DNA of 64,000 nt. It comes from Prosopocoilus inquinatus. Its lineage: Eukaryota > Arthropoda > Insecta > Coleoptera > Lucanidae. Under the pieces are notes generated by a model that was not told the origin of the DNA, did not search any database, and was given only the letters and a program-made list of their open reading frames with translations. Position numbers and translations under genes: made by a program. Shown here in pieces: positions 45,914 through 58,544 of this stretch; position 1 is the stretch's first letter; the number at the start of each line of letters is the position of its first letter. The stretch lies in contig CM069872.1 of the NCBI GenBank assembly GCA_036172665.1, positions 20,873,001-20,937,000 of the forward strand, given 5' to 3'.

Positions 45914-47520
45914 CCTTGTAGACTTCTGTGACCATTCAACTGCTTTTCTGTACAATTTACTCAGTGTAGACGGCGTGGGATATCTATAGAGATGTTACGG
46001 ATAAGGGCGCCACCGAGCGGTGGTTACGCTACCCAATGGTATAGGAAACACATGGCCGGGAAGGTCTTGTTCTTAGACGTTCTCGTCAAGGGTTACCCCC
46101 TTGGACCCGCTTCCTCGACAGCATACTATCGAAAATATGCAGATGCCCAATAAATGAACGTTCGTTACGGCCAAAAAGCAATTTATTCAAACAGGCAAAC
46201 GTCGTATACGATATACAAATCCAAACAGACAACTTGAAGGGGTGTTCGGCCGATTTCTTATTTAACAAATGAGTAGTAAAAGGAACAATACCCAAAATAG
46301 GGCAACTCTTGCTTCTGCGAGAATACTCCGGCGTCTGCGCACAATAGGGTAACATGAAACAAAAGGTAAGGGAATTTTAGCGTCCGCAAAATCGTAAGTA
46401 AACAAAAAAAATATATTACTTGACGCATGAAGCGCGACAATGCGAAAAACGTTCAAATGAATGAATGAAATGCCGAATACACTTCTGCTCTGAAGAAGCC
46501 TCAAACTGAAAAAGTAAAACAATACGAAATAAATAACAAATGTAAAAGGGACCTCAACAACGACACCCCCAAAAAAATATATAAAATGAACAAACGGTAG
46601 AGGCTAAAACTCAGCGAGGTTGCCGCCGTAAAAGAATAAACCCGGAGATTTAAAAGCCGCGCCACACGAGTCAACGCTACGTTCCGCACAACGCCGAGCC
46701 GGGAGTTGGCCAATGATAGGAAAGAAAAAAAAAATGGAGCGAGCTTATGTGGTCACAAAAAAAGATTCCACTCGATCCAAACGAATCCCGCCTGCAATGT
46801 TCCCAGGTCAGCCGTAATCGAGTTTTCCTCTCTTGGGCGTTGGCTGCGTCGACGTCACAGGAGCAAATAAAAAAGAAGAGAGCCAAAAAGGTTGAGCTTG
46901 TAGGATCAATGAACCTCAAAGTATCACGCGTCGGCAGATCCGCAACAGTGGCCCCAAAAACAAACGGGGAAAACTCTCTCGAGGTGACAGAACCCTCCAT
47001 AAAAAACGGGGATCTACTTAAACGTCTTCCGCAGCAACACAAAATTGACCGTTCACCTCAAGTTGACGTGCGAAAATCAAGAGTCCGCCACGCGCACAAC
47101 CAGCAAGACGCAACGCTGCCTTAAAACGGAACGTCGCGATTTCACGGCAAAAGGCCAAAATCGCATCAAAGATTGGAAACTCACTCTTTCATCACAAAAA
47201 AAAAACCGTAACGAAGTAAACATTACAAATTCTTACAGAGTAATACTTCTGTTAAATAACGAGAATTAAAACGCGATGTAATTTTTAGTTTCGCAATCAT
47301 TTTACTTTCTACAAATATTTCACTCGAGGAGGTATTGTGCTGGTTCGATCGCATTTGTTTAGTATGTAATGGCCTGTTAAGAGCTTCGATTTTTAACAAG
47401 TTCGCTACCTACGGTGTATTTTAATTTCAACCTCACAGACCAAGTATTAATTTTGATGTTAATGTAAGTAAAATTGACGTTTCTATTGGTATGTATATAC
47501 ACAAAATGTTAGTAGGAATT
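45914..47520. other. Non-coding, no gene seen
   Basis: Mixed composition with several open frames of 60-125 codons on both strands, overlapping one another, none with a family motif. A possible unknown repeat is present, more GC-rich than the flanks. I could not assign it. Confidence 0.4.
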
Positions 47521-49722
47521 CCTTAGGGATGTTACAATCCGGCTCACATATGTGACACTGGTCCATGATATAAACAGTTGCTAAATAAACCATGTGGCTC
47601 AGATATGAGATTATTAAACAATAATTCTCCTTTTTTCAGTTTTTTTAGGTAATAGTTCCTTTCTCTTTGTGATTTCTTTGTAGGGGGAATAACTGCACCC
47701 AAAAGCAAACGGGTGCTGTATGTATTTTCAAAAAATCTAGTACTACCATATCTCTGAATTGTAAATAAGTGTTTTTTTTTGGGGTTAACTTTATTGTATA
47801 CGTAAGTACTGTTCCATAAACAAACATCTACTAAATGAAAGAAGACCTTTAGATACCATGGGATTGTCTTTCTGGGAGTGGTATAATAGGAGACCATCTG
47901 GTCACTCCTATCAATGCCAGACATATTCTCGTTGTAATCTATTACAGCAATTGGTTTTTCTTTTTCTACGCCTCTTTTATTAGTGTTTTTTTGTATTTTG
48001 TTGATATTATAAGTAACTCTCTTTTGTCTTTCCATTTCAACACCAGCACATTAGGGTAAAACCGGTAGAGTTGGCCCACGTTTTTTTAAATGAAGAAATC
48101 GTTAACTAATAATTGAAAATTTTATATTGAAAAAATACACTATTCTAATTAACAATAACGTATTCTTATTACTAATATAAACTCAAACAAATTAAAAAAA
48201 TATATATTTTCGAAAAAGTGAAAAAACCATCTCACCCAAATTTTCCGGGTGAGATGGCCTATGCTGTATGGGTGACATGGCCCTGTGATATTAACCTGAT
48301 TTAATGGTTTTCTCTGCGTTTTTTGGTGATTAGTTTACCACAGCCGTCACACAAGTTTTCATATTTTGAGCAACCCTCGTGAAACCAACTAGCACAATTT
48401 ACACATTGAAGCCAATCGTCCTTCTTTGAGGTAGATATGTATATTTCACCGCAACCTACGCATTCAGTTTCATCTTCGTTTTCTGTTTCCTCACTTGACT
48501 CCTGGAGATCGATATCAGAATCATCAGAGGACGATGATTCAGAGAACTTCTGCTTGCGGGACTTCTTACTTTTATTAAACTGAGCTGATTGGCGTTTTTT
48601 AATTATTCTTGTTTCTTTTTCTTTCTTCTTTTTTTCAATCTCCTTTCGTTTTGATATGTTTTCGGGACCTGTTAAAATTATGGCTACTTGCTTACTTCTT
48701 TTTCTAATTTGGTTGATACATGACACGGAAGGTACCGGGCTGATATCCTCAAGTATCTTACTCGGAGTTTGCTGGTTTACACTTGAGGTGTGAGGTTGAT
48801 ACACCGGGAGGTGGTCGCTGCTGGACCCTTTGTTGGAGTAGAATCAAAATCTCGATGTTGCAATTTAAAGGTACTAGACTCTGTATGATTTGTTGCAGTA
48901 AGAGAGGTGGATGCCACATTTGTTGCTGCAATGTTGTCAATGAGAGGTTGTTCAGTTGGAGGTTGTCTTAGATAAGCATAATCGGGAATAGCATTTGGAT
49001 TGATAGGATAATTAACGGTAGCTTTAAATGCAGATATACCATTGCTAACTGTCGCGGACTTTGCCCAAGATTCTGCCAACAATTTTCCAAATTGCAATCT
49101 ATTAATTTTTCGAGTCGGGTTCATTCTAACATATAAATTGCAAACGTTATTCCAGTGGGACTTCAGGGACTTAAAAAAAGCTCTGTCTAGAGGTTGCAGG
49201 AACTGAGTCGTATGGCTCGGTAGACACAATAGTATTATATCAGCTTCCTCTGCAAATTGCAACATGTCCACAGAATTGCAATGGCATGAATGTCCGTCTA
49301 GAATAAGAACAACTTTTCCTTTTGACTTCCTTGGAACGAAGTGATTCCGCAGCCAGTCGAGAGAAATGTCAGTGTTATGTACGCTGATTTTGCATTCACG
49401 TACACTTTTGAGCCAGGTGGCATCCCGTCTTCGAACTCTTTTTTTAATAATAATAATAATAAATTTATTGTCAATCAATCAAGCCATACAATAAGAGTGT
49501 ACAGAAAACTTGACATCTGATTTGTCAAGGGGAGGAAAACCATTATACATTAAGAAAGAAAAATTATTACTATGACTATTAAATATAAGAATTTTTAATT
49601 TTGCAGCGTAAGAAACTCATCCACTGTGTAGAAGGCTTTTTCTATTAGAAATTTTTTTAGTTTGAGTTTGACTGAATTTTGTGTCCGTGGCATGTTGTCT
49701 TTCCACATGTTGTTCAACTTCT

Positions 49723-52420
49723 TTAGGCACTTGAGACCCATGTATTGTGGATCTGTCCTGCTGCTAACCGGCTGAAAGGAAGTCTAATTTCTTCTCGGGA
49801 ACGGGTGTGGTATTCATGGAACTTCTTATTTAAAGGCACTTCTTCCAGGGACATTGCATAAATAATTAATTTGTAAATGTATAGTGATGGCAGAGTCATT
49901 ATTCCTATTTGTGAAAATAGTTGCTTATAGCTTGTTCTCGGAGAAACATTAGCAATTATTCTAAGTATTTTTTTCTGTTGTATGAATATTTTATTTGCGT
50001 CCGTACTGTTTCCCCAAAATATAATTCCGTAAGATATCGTAGAGTGCACAAGTCCGAAACATAATGTCCTTAGCACATCATAAGTTATTGTGTTACGTAA
50101 TCTGAAAATTAAAAAAGTATGACTGCTGATCTTACTTGCTAAATGTGCAATATGTTGTTTCCACGTTAGTGTATGATCCAGTTCTAAGCCCAAAAATTTG
50201 CAACTGAATGTTACAGGAATCGATTGCTTCATATGTTTCACTAACGGGAATTTATCTATCACGCTTCCTCTTGGCATTATTTGCATAACTTGTGATTTTT
50301 TTGGATTTAAGATTAAACCATTATTTTTACACCAATTAGCCATTTCAAGTACTGAAGTATTAGCAGATATAACAGCATCTTTATCATTTTGTTCTGTTAT
50401 AATAAAAGTTGTATCATCCGCGTAGATCACAATGTTGGAGGGCACCGAGCAAAATTTGGGGAGATCATTAATAAACAAAGTGAACAGTATGGGTCCCAAA
50501 ATTGATCCCTGGGGGACACCAACTTCGGTATAAAGTTCTTCCGATAACACCTGCACGATGTCAACTTTTTGAGAACGTCCATTTAAGTATGATCTGATCC
50601 ATTGGTTAGGAATTCCTCTAATACCGATAGATTGTCGAGCTTTTGACCAAGAATATTCAGATTGACTGAATCAAATGCCCGGCTAAGATCAAAAAAAAGT
50701 GCGTAAATTTTACCTTTCCTGTTAAGTTGATCAAGTAAGAAATTATAAGTTTGGGCAATAGCTGAGATTGTAGATCTTCCAGTTCTGTATCCGTGTTGAG
50801 AGTCACTGAATAGTTCGTATTTATTTAAGAAGGCTATTAATCTCCTGTTAAATACTTCTTCGAAAATTTTTCCAAAATGACTCTGCACGGCAATCGGTCT
50901 GTAAGAATTCGGTTCGATCGAGGCACGTTTATTTTTGTATATGGGTATTATTCGTGACTTTTTTAAAGCTAGTGGATACTCTCCTTCCATTAGAGAACTG
51001 TTGATTACGATACTGAGTGGATCATTGATTAAGTCTGCTACATTACAGATAATTTTGCCAGGCACACCATCAAGGCCGCAACTATTTTTGAGACATTTAC
51101 TCTTTATAATTTTGTGAATTTCATATTTATCTGTAGGTTCAAGATACATACTATGGTGAAACGAATTGTCGCATTCAAATTCAGCAGGATCATTTGCACT
51201 GCTCGAGAGGTTGATAAAAAATTCATTGAATATGTTGCTTATAGCTTTTTTATCCGTTATTTTTTTGCCGTCCCCACTCAGCAGACACCACTCCTCTGGA
51301 TGATCTGTTAACCGAGTTTCATTTATTATTTTCCAACTCTCTCTTGAAATATTAGTGGCTCTCTTTATTCTGTTGTTGTTGTTATAGGTCACTTTAGCAA
51401 GCTCTAATCTCTCTCTAAGTAATTTTTTGAAGTGTAAATAACGTTTGTGAAAATCATTGGACTTGAGATGTTTATCCAGTTTATACATTTCTATACACAT
51501 TTGGTGTAACTCTTTGATTTCTTTATTCATCCAAGGACGATCGACGTTTTTCCGAGTAACTTTTCTACGCAGTAAAGGAAATGCATTCTCGAAGTGATGC
51601 AAAAAGATTTCCATGAAGGCTATGAAGTTACTGTTAGTGCTATTTCCTTCGTAAACAGTTTCCCAATTTTCAATTTCCAGTGAGTTTCTAAAAATTTGTA
51701 TATTTTCATGACAGTAGTTTCTTCTGTAAGTGAATGTCATTGTTTCTGATTTAGCAGAAATAGTTGTGATTGCTGATTGATAGGTATGATCGGAAAGATA
51801 CGTATCGCCAACTTGAATATTACAATGTACATCAGTAAATATATTATCAATACAGCTCTGGGAATTACTGACAATTCTAGTGCTAGTTTTCACCAACATA
51901 TGAAAACCATACTCTTTCATGAAATCTACAAGTCTACTGGATGATGTCGATGGAGTTAGGGTATCTATGTTGAAGTCGCCGCATACATAGTGATACTCTG
52001 CTGATGATCTAAGTGATCTAAGTGATCGAAGAAAAGCGATTCGTCAGCCTGAGGAGGTTTATACACCACAACAATTAAATATTTTTTATGAGCGATGCGT
52101 AAAACACAAGCAGCGATCTCACATACCTCCTCCACTGATTCGCAAAACACTTTCGAGATACAAATGGTTTCTTTTGTGAAAATGCAAACACCGCCACCTC
52201 GTTTATTTTTCCTATTAAAAGAGCACGCTAGTAAATAATTACTCAAGGTAACTTCTTCGTGGAGCCCTAGCCAGTGTTCACTGAGACATAAGACATCTGG
52301 ATTTATATCCTCCAAAAAGGCTTCCAGCACATGGCATTTAGTTCTAATACTTCTAATGTTAAGATGAGTGATTATAAGTTTTTCTTCTTCATCCAGATCG
52401 TCGTTGCTCGTTTCATGCTT
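49723..52420 (-). pseudogene. LINE 2 ORF2 endonuclease-reverse transcriptase
   Basis: Endonuclease motifs: ITHLNIRSIRTK, VLCLSEHWLG, KRGGGVCIF, VVVYKPPQ, GDFNIDTL and TYLSDHTYQ. RT motifs: SRIIPIYKNK, SYRPIAVQSHFGKI, YALFFDLSRAFDSVN, VGVPQGSILGPILFTLFIND and IYADDTTF. Frame changes are near 51970 and 50600. The C-terminal region ends at 49723 about 260 bp before the TTA tract. No RNase H domain was seen. Confidence 0.83.
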
Positions 52421-52435
52421 CGTTTGCAGTAACGG

Positions 52436-53956
52436 CTATGCCCCATAGTCGGTTTTCCTACTTAGAGACTGCTTAATTCTATCAATAACTGCGCATTCGT
52501 TATCAAGTGGGGAATGATTTATATTAAGATTCAAGTTCAGCTTTTTGTTGTGTTCTTCACAGTTTATACACTTATTGTCACTATTAACACAGCTGTCGCT
52601 TTTGTGTTCTACGTTTCCACATTTTATGCATCTCTCTTCATGCTTGCAATCTGTGGCTACATGATTCAGTCTTCCACATCGAAAACATCTTAGAATACTA
52701 AAATGCTCATAAACTGTACAACGATCCCAACCGACGTTAAGCTTACCTTCTCTTGCAATCATTATATCTCTGAACAGATCCCCGTTAATCTCAACAATTG
52801 CCATAAACTTCTGTTTCATTTTTTTACACAGTTTTACATCGAAAAGTTTCATTTTATCCTCAATATTGTCGTTTTGATTTATGATACCATTTCTCAACTC
52901 CTCCTTGCTGTATTGTTCAGACATGCCGACTATTTTAATGGTGGGATTTCTAGTTTTTGGAATTCTAACTGTGTAATTATCTCGTAATTTATTTATTGCT
53001 TCATCCTTAAGTCTATTTTTACCTTCGCTGTTACTGCATGTTACCACGACTGCACCTTCTTTTAAATTTTTGACATTGTTTATGCCAACTGAGATCTCAC
53101 TAGGTTTCACTTTATTTTGCAGCGTTGCTACTGTTTGCTTGCATTCTTGTTGGATTTTGGGTTGAATTATCACAACGTCCCTCAAAAGTGCTTCTTTATA
53201 GGTGGGCGCTTTCTTGAGTGGTTTACTTTTAACTATATCATTATTTTCCTTTTGTACATCTTCTCTAACATTTTTTAACTCCTTTAGAACTTCCAGTTTA
53301 AAATTTTTGTCAGCCTCCGTAACAGAAATGTTTCTTTTTAATTCTTCTTTCATGGCTTTAATCTCTCTCTTCAACTGATCATTTTCTTCCTTCAATTCTT
53401 CAAACCCCTTGGTTTCATCATTTTTACGTGACTCACTTAGTTCAGTGTTGTGTTGGTTTATATTTTCACGCATAGTTTTTACTTCAGACTTAATTTCATT
53501 AAAATTGTCATTTACCTTTCAATTTAAACGTGCAACATCATCTTTCAATGTTTGATTTTCCTTAATTGTTAATTCCAGTTTAATTTTTATGTGCTCGTAC
53601 TGTACACAAATATCTTTGAACAACTTGTATAAATCCTCCATTACAACATCGCTGCAGGATCCTGAAGGTTCTGCCTTGCTACGTTTACGGGTGTTGCTGG
53701 TCAATTGGTGTGTCTTACTAATATCAGATTCATAATCCAAGTTTTCCTATGTTGATTTATTCTCAGTTGGTTCACATACGACGCATTTCCAATTCTTCTT
53801 CATATACCTCTTGATTCTTTCACGCCGCCACACTTGTGATGATAATATTTTTTTGCAAGACGTACATTGTATAACGGATTTTGCCTCTACGAATTCTAAT
53901 TTGCAAAAGACGCAAATATTTACGTCTATATTTTCATTTAAGTTCATTTTTAAATT
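52436..53956 (-). pseudogene. LINE 2 ORF1 with PHD-like finger and zinc knuckles
   Basis: The N-terminal Cys-rich region (CVFCKLEF, IQCTSCKK, WKCVVC) is PHD-like. A coiled coil runs through the middle (KLELTIKENQTLKDDVARL, then EELKEENDQLKREIKAMKE). At the C-terminus are three CCHC-type knuckles (CFRCGRLNHVATDC, CIKCGNVEHKSDSC, CINCEEHNK). Two in-frame stops (near 53745 and 53519) lie in an otherwise continuous frame. This is the RNA-binding gag-like protein of the LINE. Confidence 0.8.
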
Positions 53957-55782
53957 CATGCACCTCTTTTTCTTGAGGACGCGGATGTAAGAAAAGTTTA
54001 TTAATTGCAAAGTCTTTTTGTTAAGGTTTAGTTTTTGTCACAGCGCGCGATTCAACAGACCGATAAGAGCACATTGAGCACTGCACTGCAAAACCGTGTA
54101 GCAATTATGTATATTGAAATTACTTAATTACTATTTATTTAATTTAATGTATATAATCATCACAAATAATATTGTGATGTCAGCAGTTCTTAAAAAAATC
54201 AATTTCACAGCGATAAATAGGCCACTTTTGCAGAGCGTTTAAAAAACACGTCCGTTCAGCTCGAACACTCATACACATGTATCGTTTCAAGTTCTTCCCC
54301 TTGAAAATACAAGTTGGTGGAAGAAAGACCCCTTCCGCATTACAACAAGCAATCACTGTAATCGTTTCTCCTTTTTAAGACGATGTAACAGCAGCTACAT
54401 TTTTTGAACCCTTCTTTGCTATTACGTTCTCAGCCTTATTGTTCAACTGTAATCCAGTTTCATCCATATTGAACACATTGCTTGCTTTATTTAGCAGATC
54501 ATTTTCTTGAAGGATTTTCTCCAAAAGATTAAAATAATCTTGAACTTCTTTGACATTCATGCCCTGACTCCGTGCCAAAGATACTCCTTCAGCTTTTCTA
54601 ACACTTAGCTCTGGATGCCTCTTCAAAAAGTTTTGCAACCAGTCGTTACGCGTTTTTGTTTGTTAAAGGTGTTGTTAATTCCTAATGTCTCCGCCAGTCT
54701 ATAAGCCATTTTTCTGACTGAGTACCTTGTAGGAGCAAAACCATGGTTTTGTAATTTTAAAACGTGACGTTCAATTTTTTTTTTCATTATCTGACCCCAA
54801 CACAAGTGCCACAACCTAAACCTATTTTTGTTAAGTTATTACTTTTTAATCGTCTTCTTAGTGTCGGGGGAGGTATATTAAAAATCGAGCGGCTTCATTT
54901 ACTCCCATTTCTCGCGTTCGAACCGCATTTGCAGCTTCTACTAGCTGCTCCTCACTCCACAAACATCGAGGTTTGGTCCCTTTTCTTTTGTATTGTATAT
55001 GCATGTCTAAAAAAAGTATAATTTAGAAAACGAGTAAATTAAATATTGGGCCATCTCTCCCAAATCCAATCGGGTCATCTCACCCAAAAGAGACGGGAGA
55101 GTTGGCTCACCTGATAATTGTGAGTTTTAAAGCAATACAAAGGCAACCAATCACACAAATATAACCTCAAATAGCTGTCAAATCATGCGTATGCAAATAT
55201 TTCAATAAGAAGCCTGAATAATCAGTAATATCGAAGTTTGACTAGACCGCATGAAAAATTTTCAGAGACCAACAAACCTTTTTTGTGAATAACTTACCTA
55301 TTAGTTACTTAAAAACCACAATTTTTACTGAGCAATGTAGCGACGTGTTCCAGGTTAATAAAACGCGGGAATTACTTCCTAAATGTTACTATTATTCGAG
55401 ATAGTTGAACGAGTCGACTCACCCGGTGGGCCAACTCTACCGGTTTTTTTACTCTATTCTTCTTCCTAAAGATTTTTTCTCCCTTTTTTAGATTAGAAGT
55501 GATAACTGGTTTAGGATTACCCCTGCGTGTTTTTCTTAGTGTCCCTACAACGTGCGTTTTGTTTCGGTAAAGGAGGTCAGCCAGTTGAACACTATTATAA
55601 TAATTGTCTAAGTACAATGTGTGGCCTTTGCCTAGATACCGTTGCGCTAATTTCGTAACAACTGATTGGACATGGTTTGTTTCATTGTTAACGGTTCCTT
55701 TTCCAGAGTAAATGAGAATTTCCAAAACAAAACCATCTGGCGTGAAAACTTCATACAACTTTATTCCGTATCTCGCACTTTT

Positions 55783-55945
55783 ATTTGGAATGATTGAATG
55801 GTTTTCTCTGTGTTTTTTGGTGATTAGTTTACCACAGCCGTCACACAAGTTTTCATATTTTGAGCAACCCTCGTGAAACCAACGAGCACAATTTACACAT
55901 TGAAGCCAATCGTCCTTCTTTGAGGATACGCATTCATTTGGAATG
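55783..55945 (-). repeat. PHD-finger segment inserted in piggyBac frame
   Basis: Positions 55793-55925 match 48299-48431 of pogo element 2 at all but three of 133 bases. The insert is flanked by the direct repeat ATTTGGAATG (55783-55792, 55936-55945). Together they add 153 bp, keeping the piggyBac frame open. One difference changes the pogo stop TAA to TCA (Ser). A further ten bases (55926-55935) match 48458-48466, so about 26 bp of the source is missing, which removes the first Cys pair of the finger. Confidence 0.85.
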
Positions 55946-56799
55946 TATTGACGAAATACCGATCGTCCACGCCAAAGTAACAGAGCTTCATCCAAGAATA
56001 GATTTCTGCCAGGACAAAAAATATTTAAAACTTGTGTTATTTTATGCAAGCGAGAGGTTTTGTCGTCATCGTGCTTGTAGAAGCTCACACATCGAGGAAT
56101 TGATTCAAATCGATTTCTCAACATTGTTTTTCCAAAAATTGGATGGTAATAAAGCGTTTTAGTGCTCCAATAGTTTTTAATATTTGGCATACTAATATTG
56201 TCCAAGTCCAAGTATGCACAATCCAATAGAGCGGCGAAACTCCTCGTTATAAGTAGGTTTCCACTTATTCATTGCCGAATGTCTCGATAAATTGTTGTCT
56301 CTGAGATATTGAGCACGAAGATTTATCCAGTTACATAGTTTTTCAATAAGTGTGTTGTCAAATAATAGTTCGAATATTTCACTTGCTGAATTTGTAGGTA
56401 AGATGTTGACTTTGAAACCCTCGGGCTCGGAGAAACCAAAAACTTTTGGTTCACTGTCCATATCTACCCATTCTTCGTCTTGATCATTCAGGGGCCCATT
56501 GCCATTGTCAACCTGGCTTTGGCTGGCATTTGCAATTTCTTCATTATCATCCTGTCTTTGACTGGCATCTGCAATTTCTTTAGTAGACGAAAGTTGTTCA
56601 TCTTGCTCATCGGAATCTGATGTTGAAGACGGTTTGTAACTACTTCCAGAATCCGAAAACATTTCTGGAATTTCCTCAGAAGTATCTGATTCATTTTCCT
56701 CATTCATTATTTTACTCGCTTCCTCTTCAAGGTCTGCTCGGGTTAAAAATTACCGTTCTGCCATAATTTAGAGAATCTGAAAAAGCTAACCTAATCTAA

Positions 56800-57910
56800 T
56801 GGTCGGTTTCACAAAGCCTCGTTAAATACTAAGTTCCGATTAACTCTGTAACAAATGATTAAATAGGAAAACAATCGCATTTAACGATGATTAACTTAAT
56901 GATGATTACTAAACGGCTCACTCTCTAAGCGGTCATCAAATAGTCTTAATGCTCCGTTAAGTGTTTCACAAAGCTCGATTAAGAAATAACGCTTTGTTTA
57001 CTTTTGTCTAATCAGGCGTTAGATTAATCGATAGAATTCCAGCGATTAAAAAGTAACGAGTGAATTTTCCATAATTTTTATCAAGCTTTTTTGATATAAT
57101 AATTCCACACATATATCTAAAAAATAATTATAATTTTATTTAAAAATGTAACGTACCTTAAATATGAAAAATAATGACATTTCTGCACTTTTTAGTCACT
57201 TGGTTTATTAATTTTTACGACACTATTTCGGAAATTATTTTCAACAACAAACAATTCGAAATTATTTCAAAATGTCTGCAACCTCACTTTCTTCTCTGAC
57301 GATAAGGAAATGCCTCCTTAAAGTAGAATTCATTTTATAAGAAACAGAAATAATCCTTTTAATGATTTGGATGATAATGAATATAACGTTTCGCTTCTCC
57401 AAAGGAGTTATGGAACTCTTTGGTCCCACACTAGAACTTGCAACAAGCTTTTCTCATGTCATTGGCACCACAGATTATACCCCATGTTAAAATTATTTCA
57501 CCTGATGGTAATCCTGCTGAGCTGTGCCACAACAGAAAACGTGTCTTTGCAATATATGTTCAAGTAATTCAACTGCACTAAAGTTTCCTTACTCCCTTTC
57601 TTTTTTCCTTTTTCATTTTTAAAAATCATTAACTGCACTAATGCGAAGAATTTCAAGATGTATTTATTTATTTTGAGTTTCTAACCTCACACTAACTGGC
57701 CGCAGGCCTGACGCCATGACGACAGATTACTTTAAAGCGATGTCAAAGTGACAATTTTTCGATGTTGCCAAACGTAAACTCCAATTAGTTAATCAGAGAT
57801 TAACATAATAGTTTCTTCTTTTGTGAAACAGCATAAAATTTTGAACACTGATTAAACTTAACGGTTGATTAGTTAATCAACGCTTTAACAAAGCTTTATG
57901 AAACCGGCCA
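56800..57910 (+). mobile_element. Harbinger-type non-autonomous element
   Basis: The inverted ends are TGGTCGGTTTCACAAAGC on the left and TGGCCGGTTTCATAAAGC read inward from the right; similarity extends into GTTAAA and GATTAAC-rich subterminal DNA. TAA stands outside both ends (56797-56799 and 57911-57913), the PIF/Harbinger duplication. Inside, a short frame near 57330-57500 (NNPFNDLDDNEYNV) could be a transposase remnant, but no catalytic domain is present. Confidence 0.72.
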
Positions 57911-58107
57911 TAAATATTTCATATTTTATAAACAGCACGTAATAATCACGTATTTTATCCACAGCCTCCACTGTAAATATCGTAAAAATGTGTAATTCTA
58001 ACATGAAACACAATAAAAAGGCTTACCGGTATCATAAATGCATAAGAAATAAAGCACCAAACGATACGTATTGGTTGGATGATAAATCACCAACAATACT
58101 AGCTACA

Positions 58108-58290
58108 CACAAGCCATGAGTCCCATATATGAGACAGGCCTTTCTATAGACCGTGTTAAAATTTTAAAGCTCTATCTTAGACCATTGCTTTTTGAACGGC
58201 AACTTAGTGCAATAAGATTGTCGGCTCATATACGAGACGGTAGTCTATTTGAAAAATTGTTATGGTTCATATATGAGACGTTTGGTAGTG
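58108..58290. repeat. Three CATATATGAGAC-type palindromic motifs
   Basis: GTCCCATATATGAGACAGG (58116), GGCTCATATACGAGACGG (58224) and GGTTCATATATGAGACG (58264) recur. A similar GGCTCACATATGTGACACTGG lies at 47552-47572, just past the other end of piggyBac B. They may be the subterminal repeats of piggyBac B, which would place its right end near 58.1-58.3 kb. Confidence 0.45.
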
Positions 58291-58544
58291 AACGTGTTAA
58301 TCTATTTCTTTGTTTGGTTTTTATTAGATACTTTTGAGAATATTCTTCGGCTGCTGCTGATGAGTGCAACAAGCACATCAAATCTTTTCTATTTCTTTGG
58401 TTTTCAGTAAATATACTGTTCGTAATATTCGTTTGGCCGCTGCTGACGAGTGGGATAAACTCATATGAAAAAAAAACTGACATTAAGAACATGATAACTT
58501 CCAATCCATTTTATTGGTATTCCGTTTTTGTTAATTAATTATAT

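Larger units (their letters stand above)
49444..54282 (-). mobile_element. LINE 2 (CR1-like), nested in pogo element 2
   Basis: The minus-strand element has its 3' end at the (TTA)n tract 49444-49462 and its 5' end near 54282, inferred from where pogo coding stops and resumes. It carries ORF1 (52436-53956) and ORF2 (49723-52420). A short simple-sequence tail instead of a long poly(A) fits CR1- or I-type LINEs. The length of about 4.8 kb is near full. The target duplication could not be identified. Confidence 0.75.
48301..55005 (-). pseudogene. pogo element 2 transposase with C-terminal PHD finger
   Basis: The N-terminal HTH (WSEEQLVEAANAVRTREMGV) starts near 55005. The CENP-B-like part is 54375-54814 (ERHVLKLQNHGFAPTR, FLKRHPELSVRKAEGVSLAR) and reaches FNMDETGLQL, the first Asp. 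Then GETITVIACCN and IFKGKNL come before the LINE at about 54282. After the LINE: DGMPPGSKVYVNAKSAY, then VVLILDGHSCHCNS (second Asp) and PLDRAFFKSLKSHW. The tail is basic and Ser-rich and ends in a C4HC3 PHD-like finger (ECVGCGEIY, WLQCVNCASWFHEGC, NLCDGCGKL). Frameshifts are near 54870, 54630, 49400 and 48790. Confidence 0.82.
48054..55454 (-). mobile_element. pogo/Tigger element 2, inserted in piggyBac B
   Basis: The termini are inverted repeats sharing CCGGTAGAGTTGGCCCAC: left 48054 GGGTAAAACCGG..., right (inward) GAGTAAAAAAACCGG.... TA lies directly outside both (48052-48053 and 55455-55456). A transposase gene on the minus strand is split by a LINE (about 49444-54282). Confidence 0.87.
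47544..56707 (-). pseudogene. piggyBac transposase B, split by pogo element 2
   Basis: The N-terminal acidic region starts at 56707. The DDE core lies at 55455-56226, with D in NLFLDEALLLWRGRSVFRQY and D in LYLDNYYNSVQLADLL. The C-terminal part is 47544-48053, with VLKWKDKRELL and the third Asp in IAVIDYNENMSGIDRSDQM. Between the pieces lies pogo element 2 (48054-55454) with TA at both edges, and removing it restores the codon phase at the junction. Lesions are a frameshift near 56210, an in-frame 153-bp insertion (55793-55945 with its duplication) and a frameshift near 47960. It was probably inactive before or soon after the pogo insertion. Confidence 0.85.

Noticed and set aside
46677..47124. 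Overlapping 121- and 125-codon frames on opposite strands
   Set aside because: Neither has a motif, and complementary open frames in a GC-richer repeat are common by chance.
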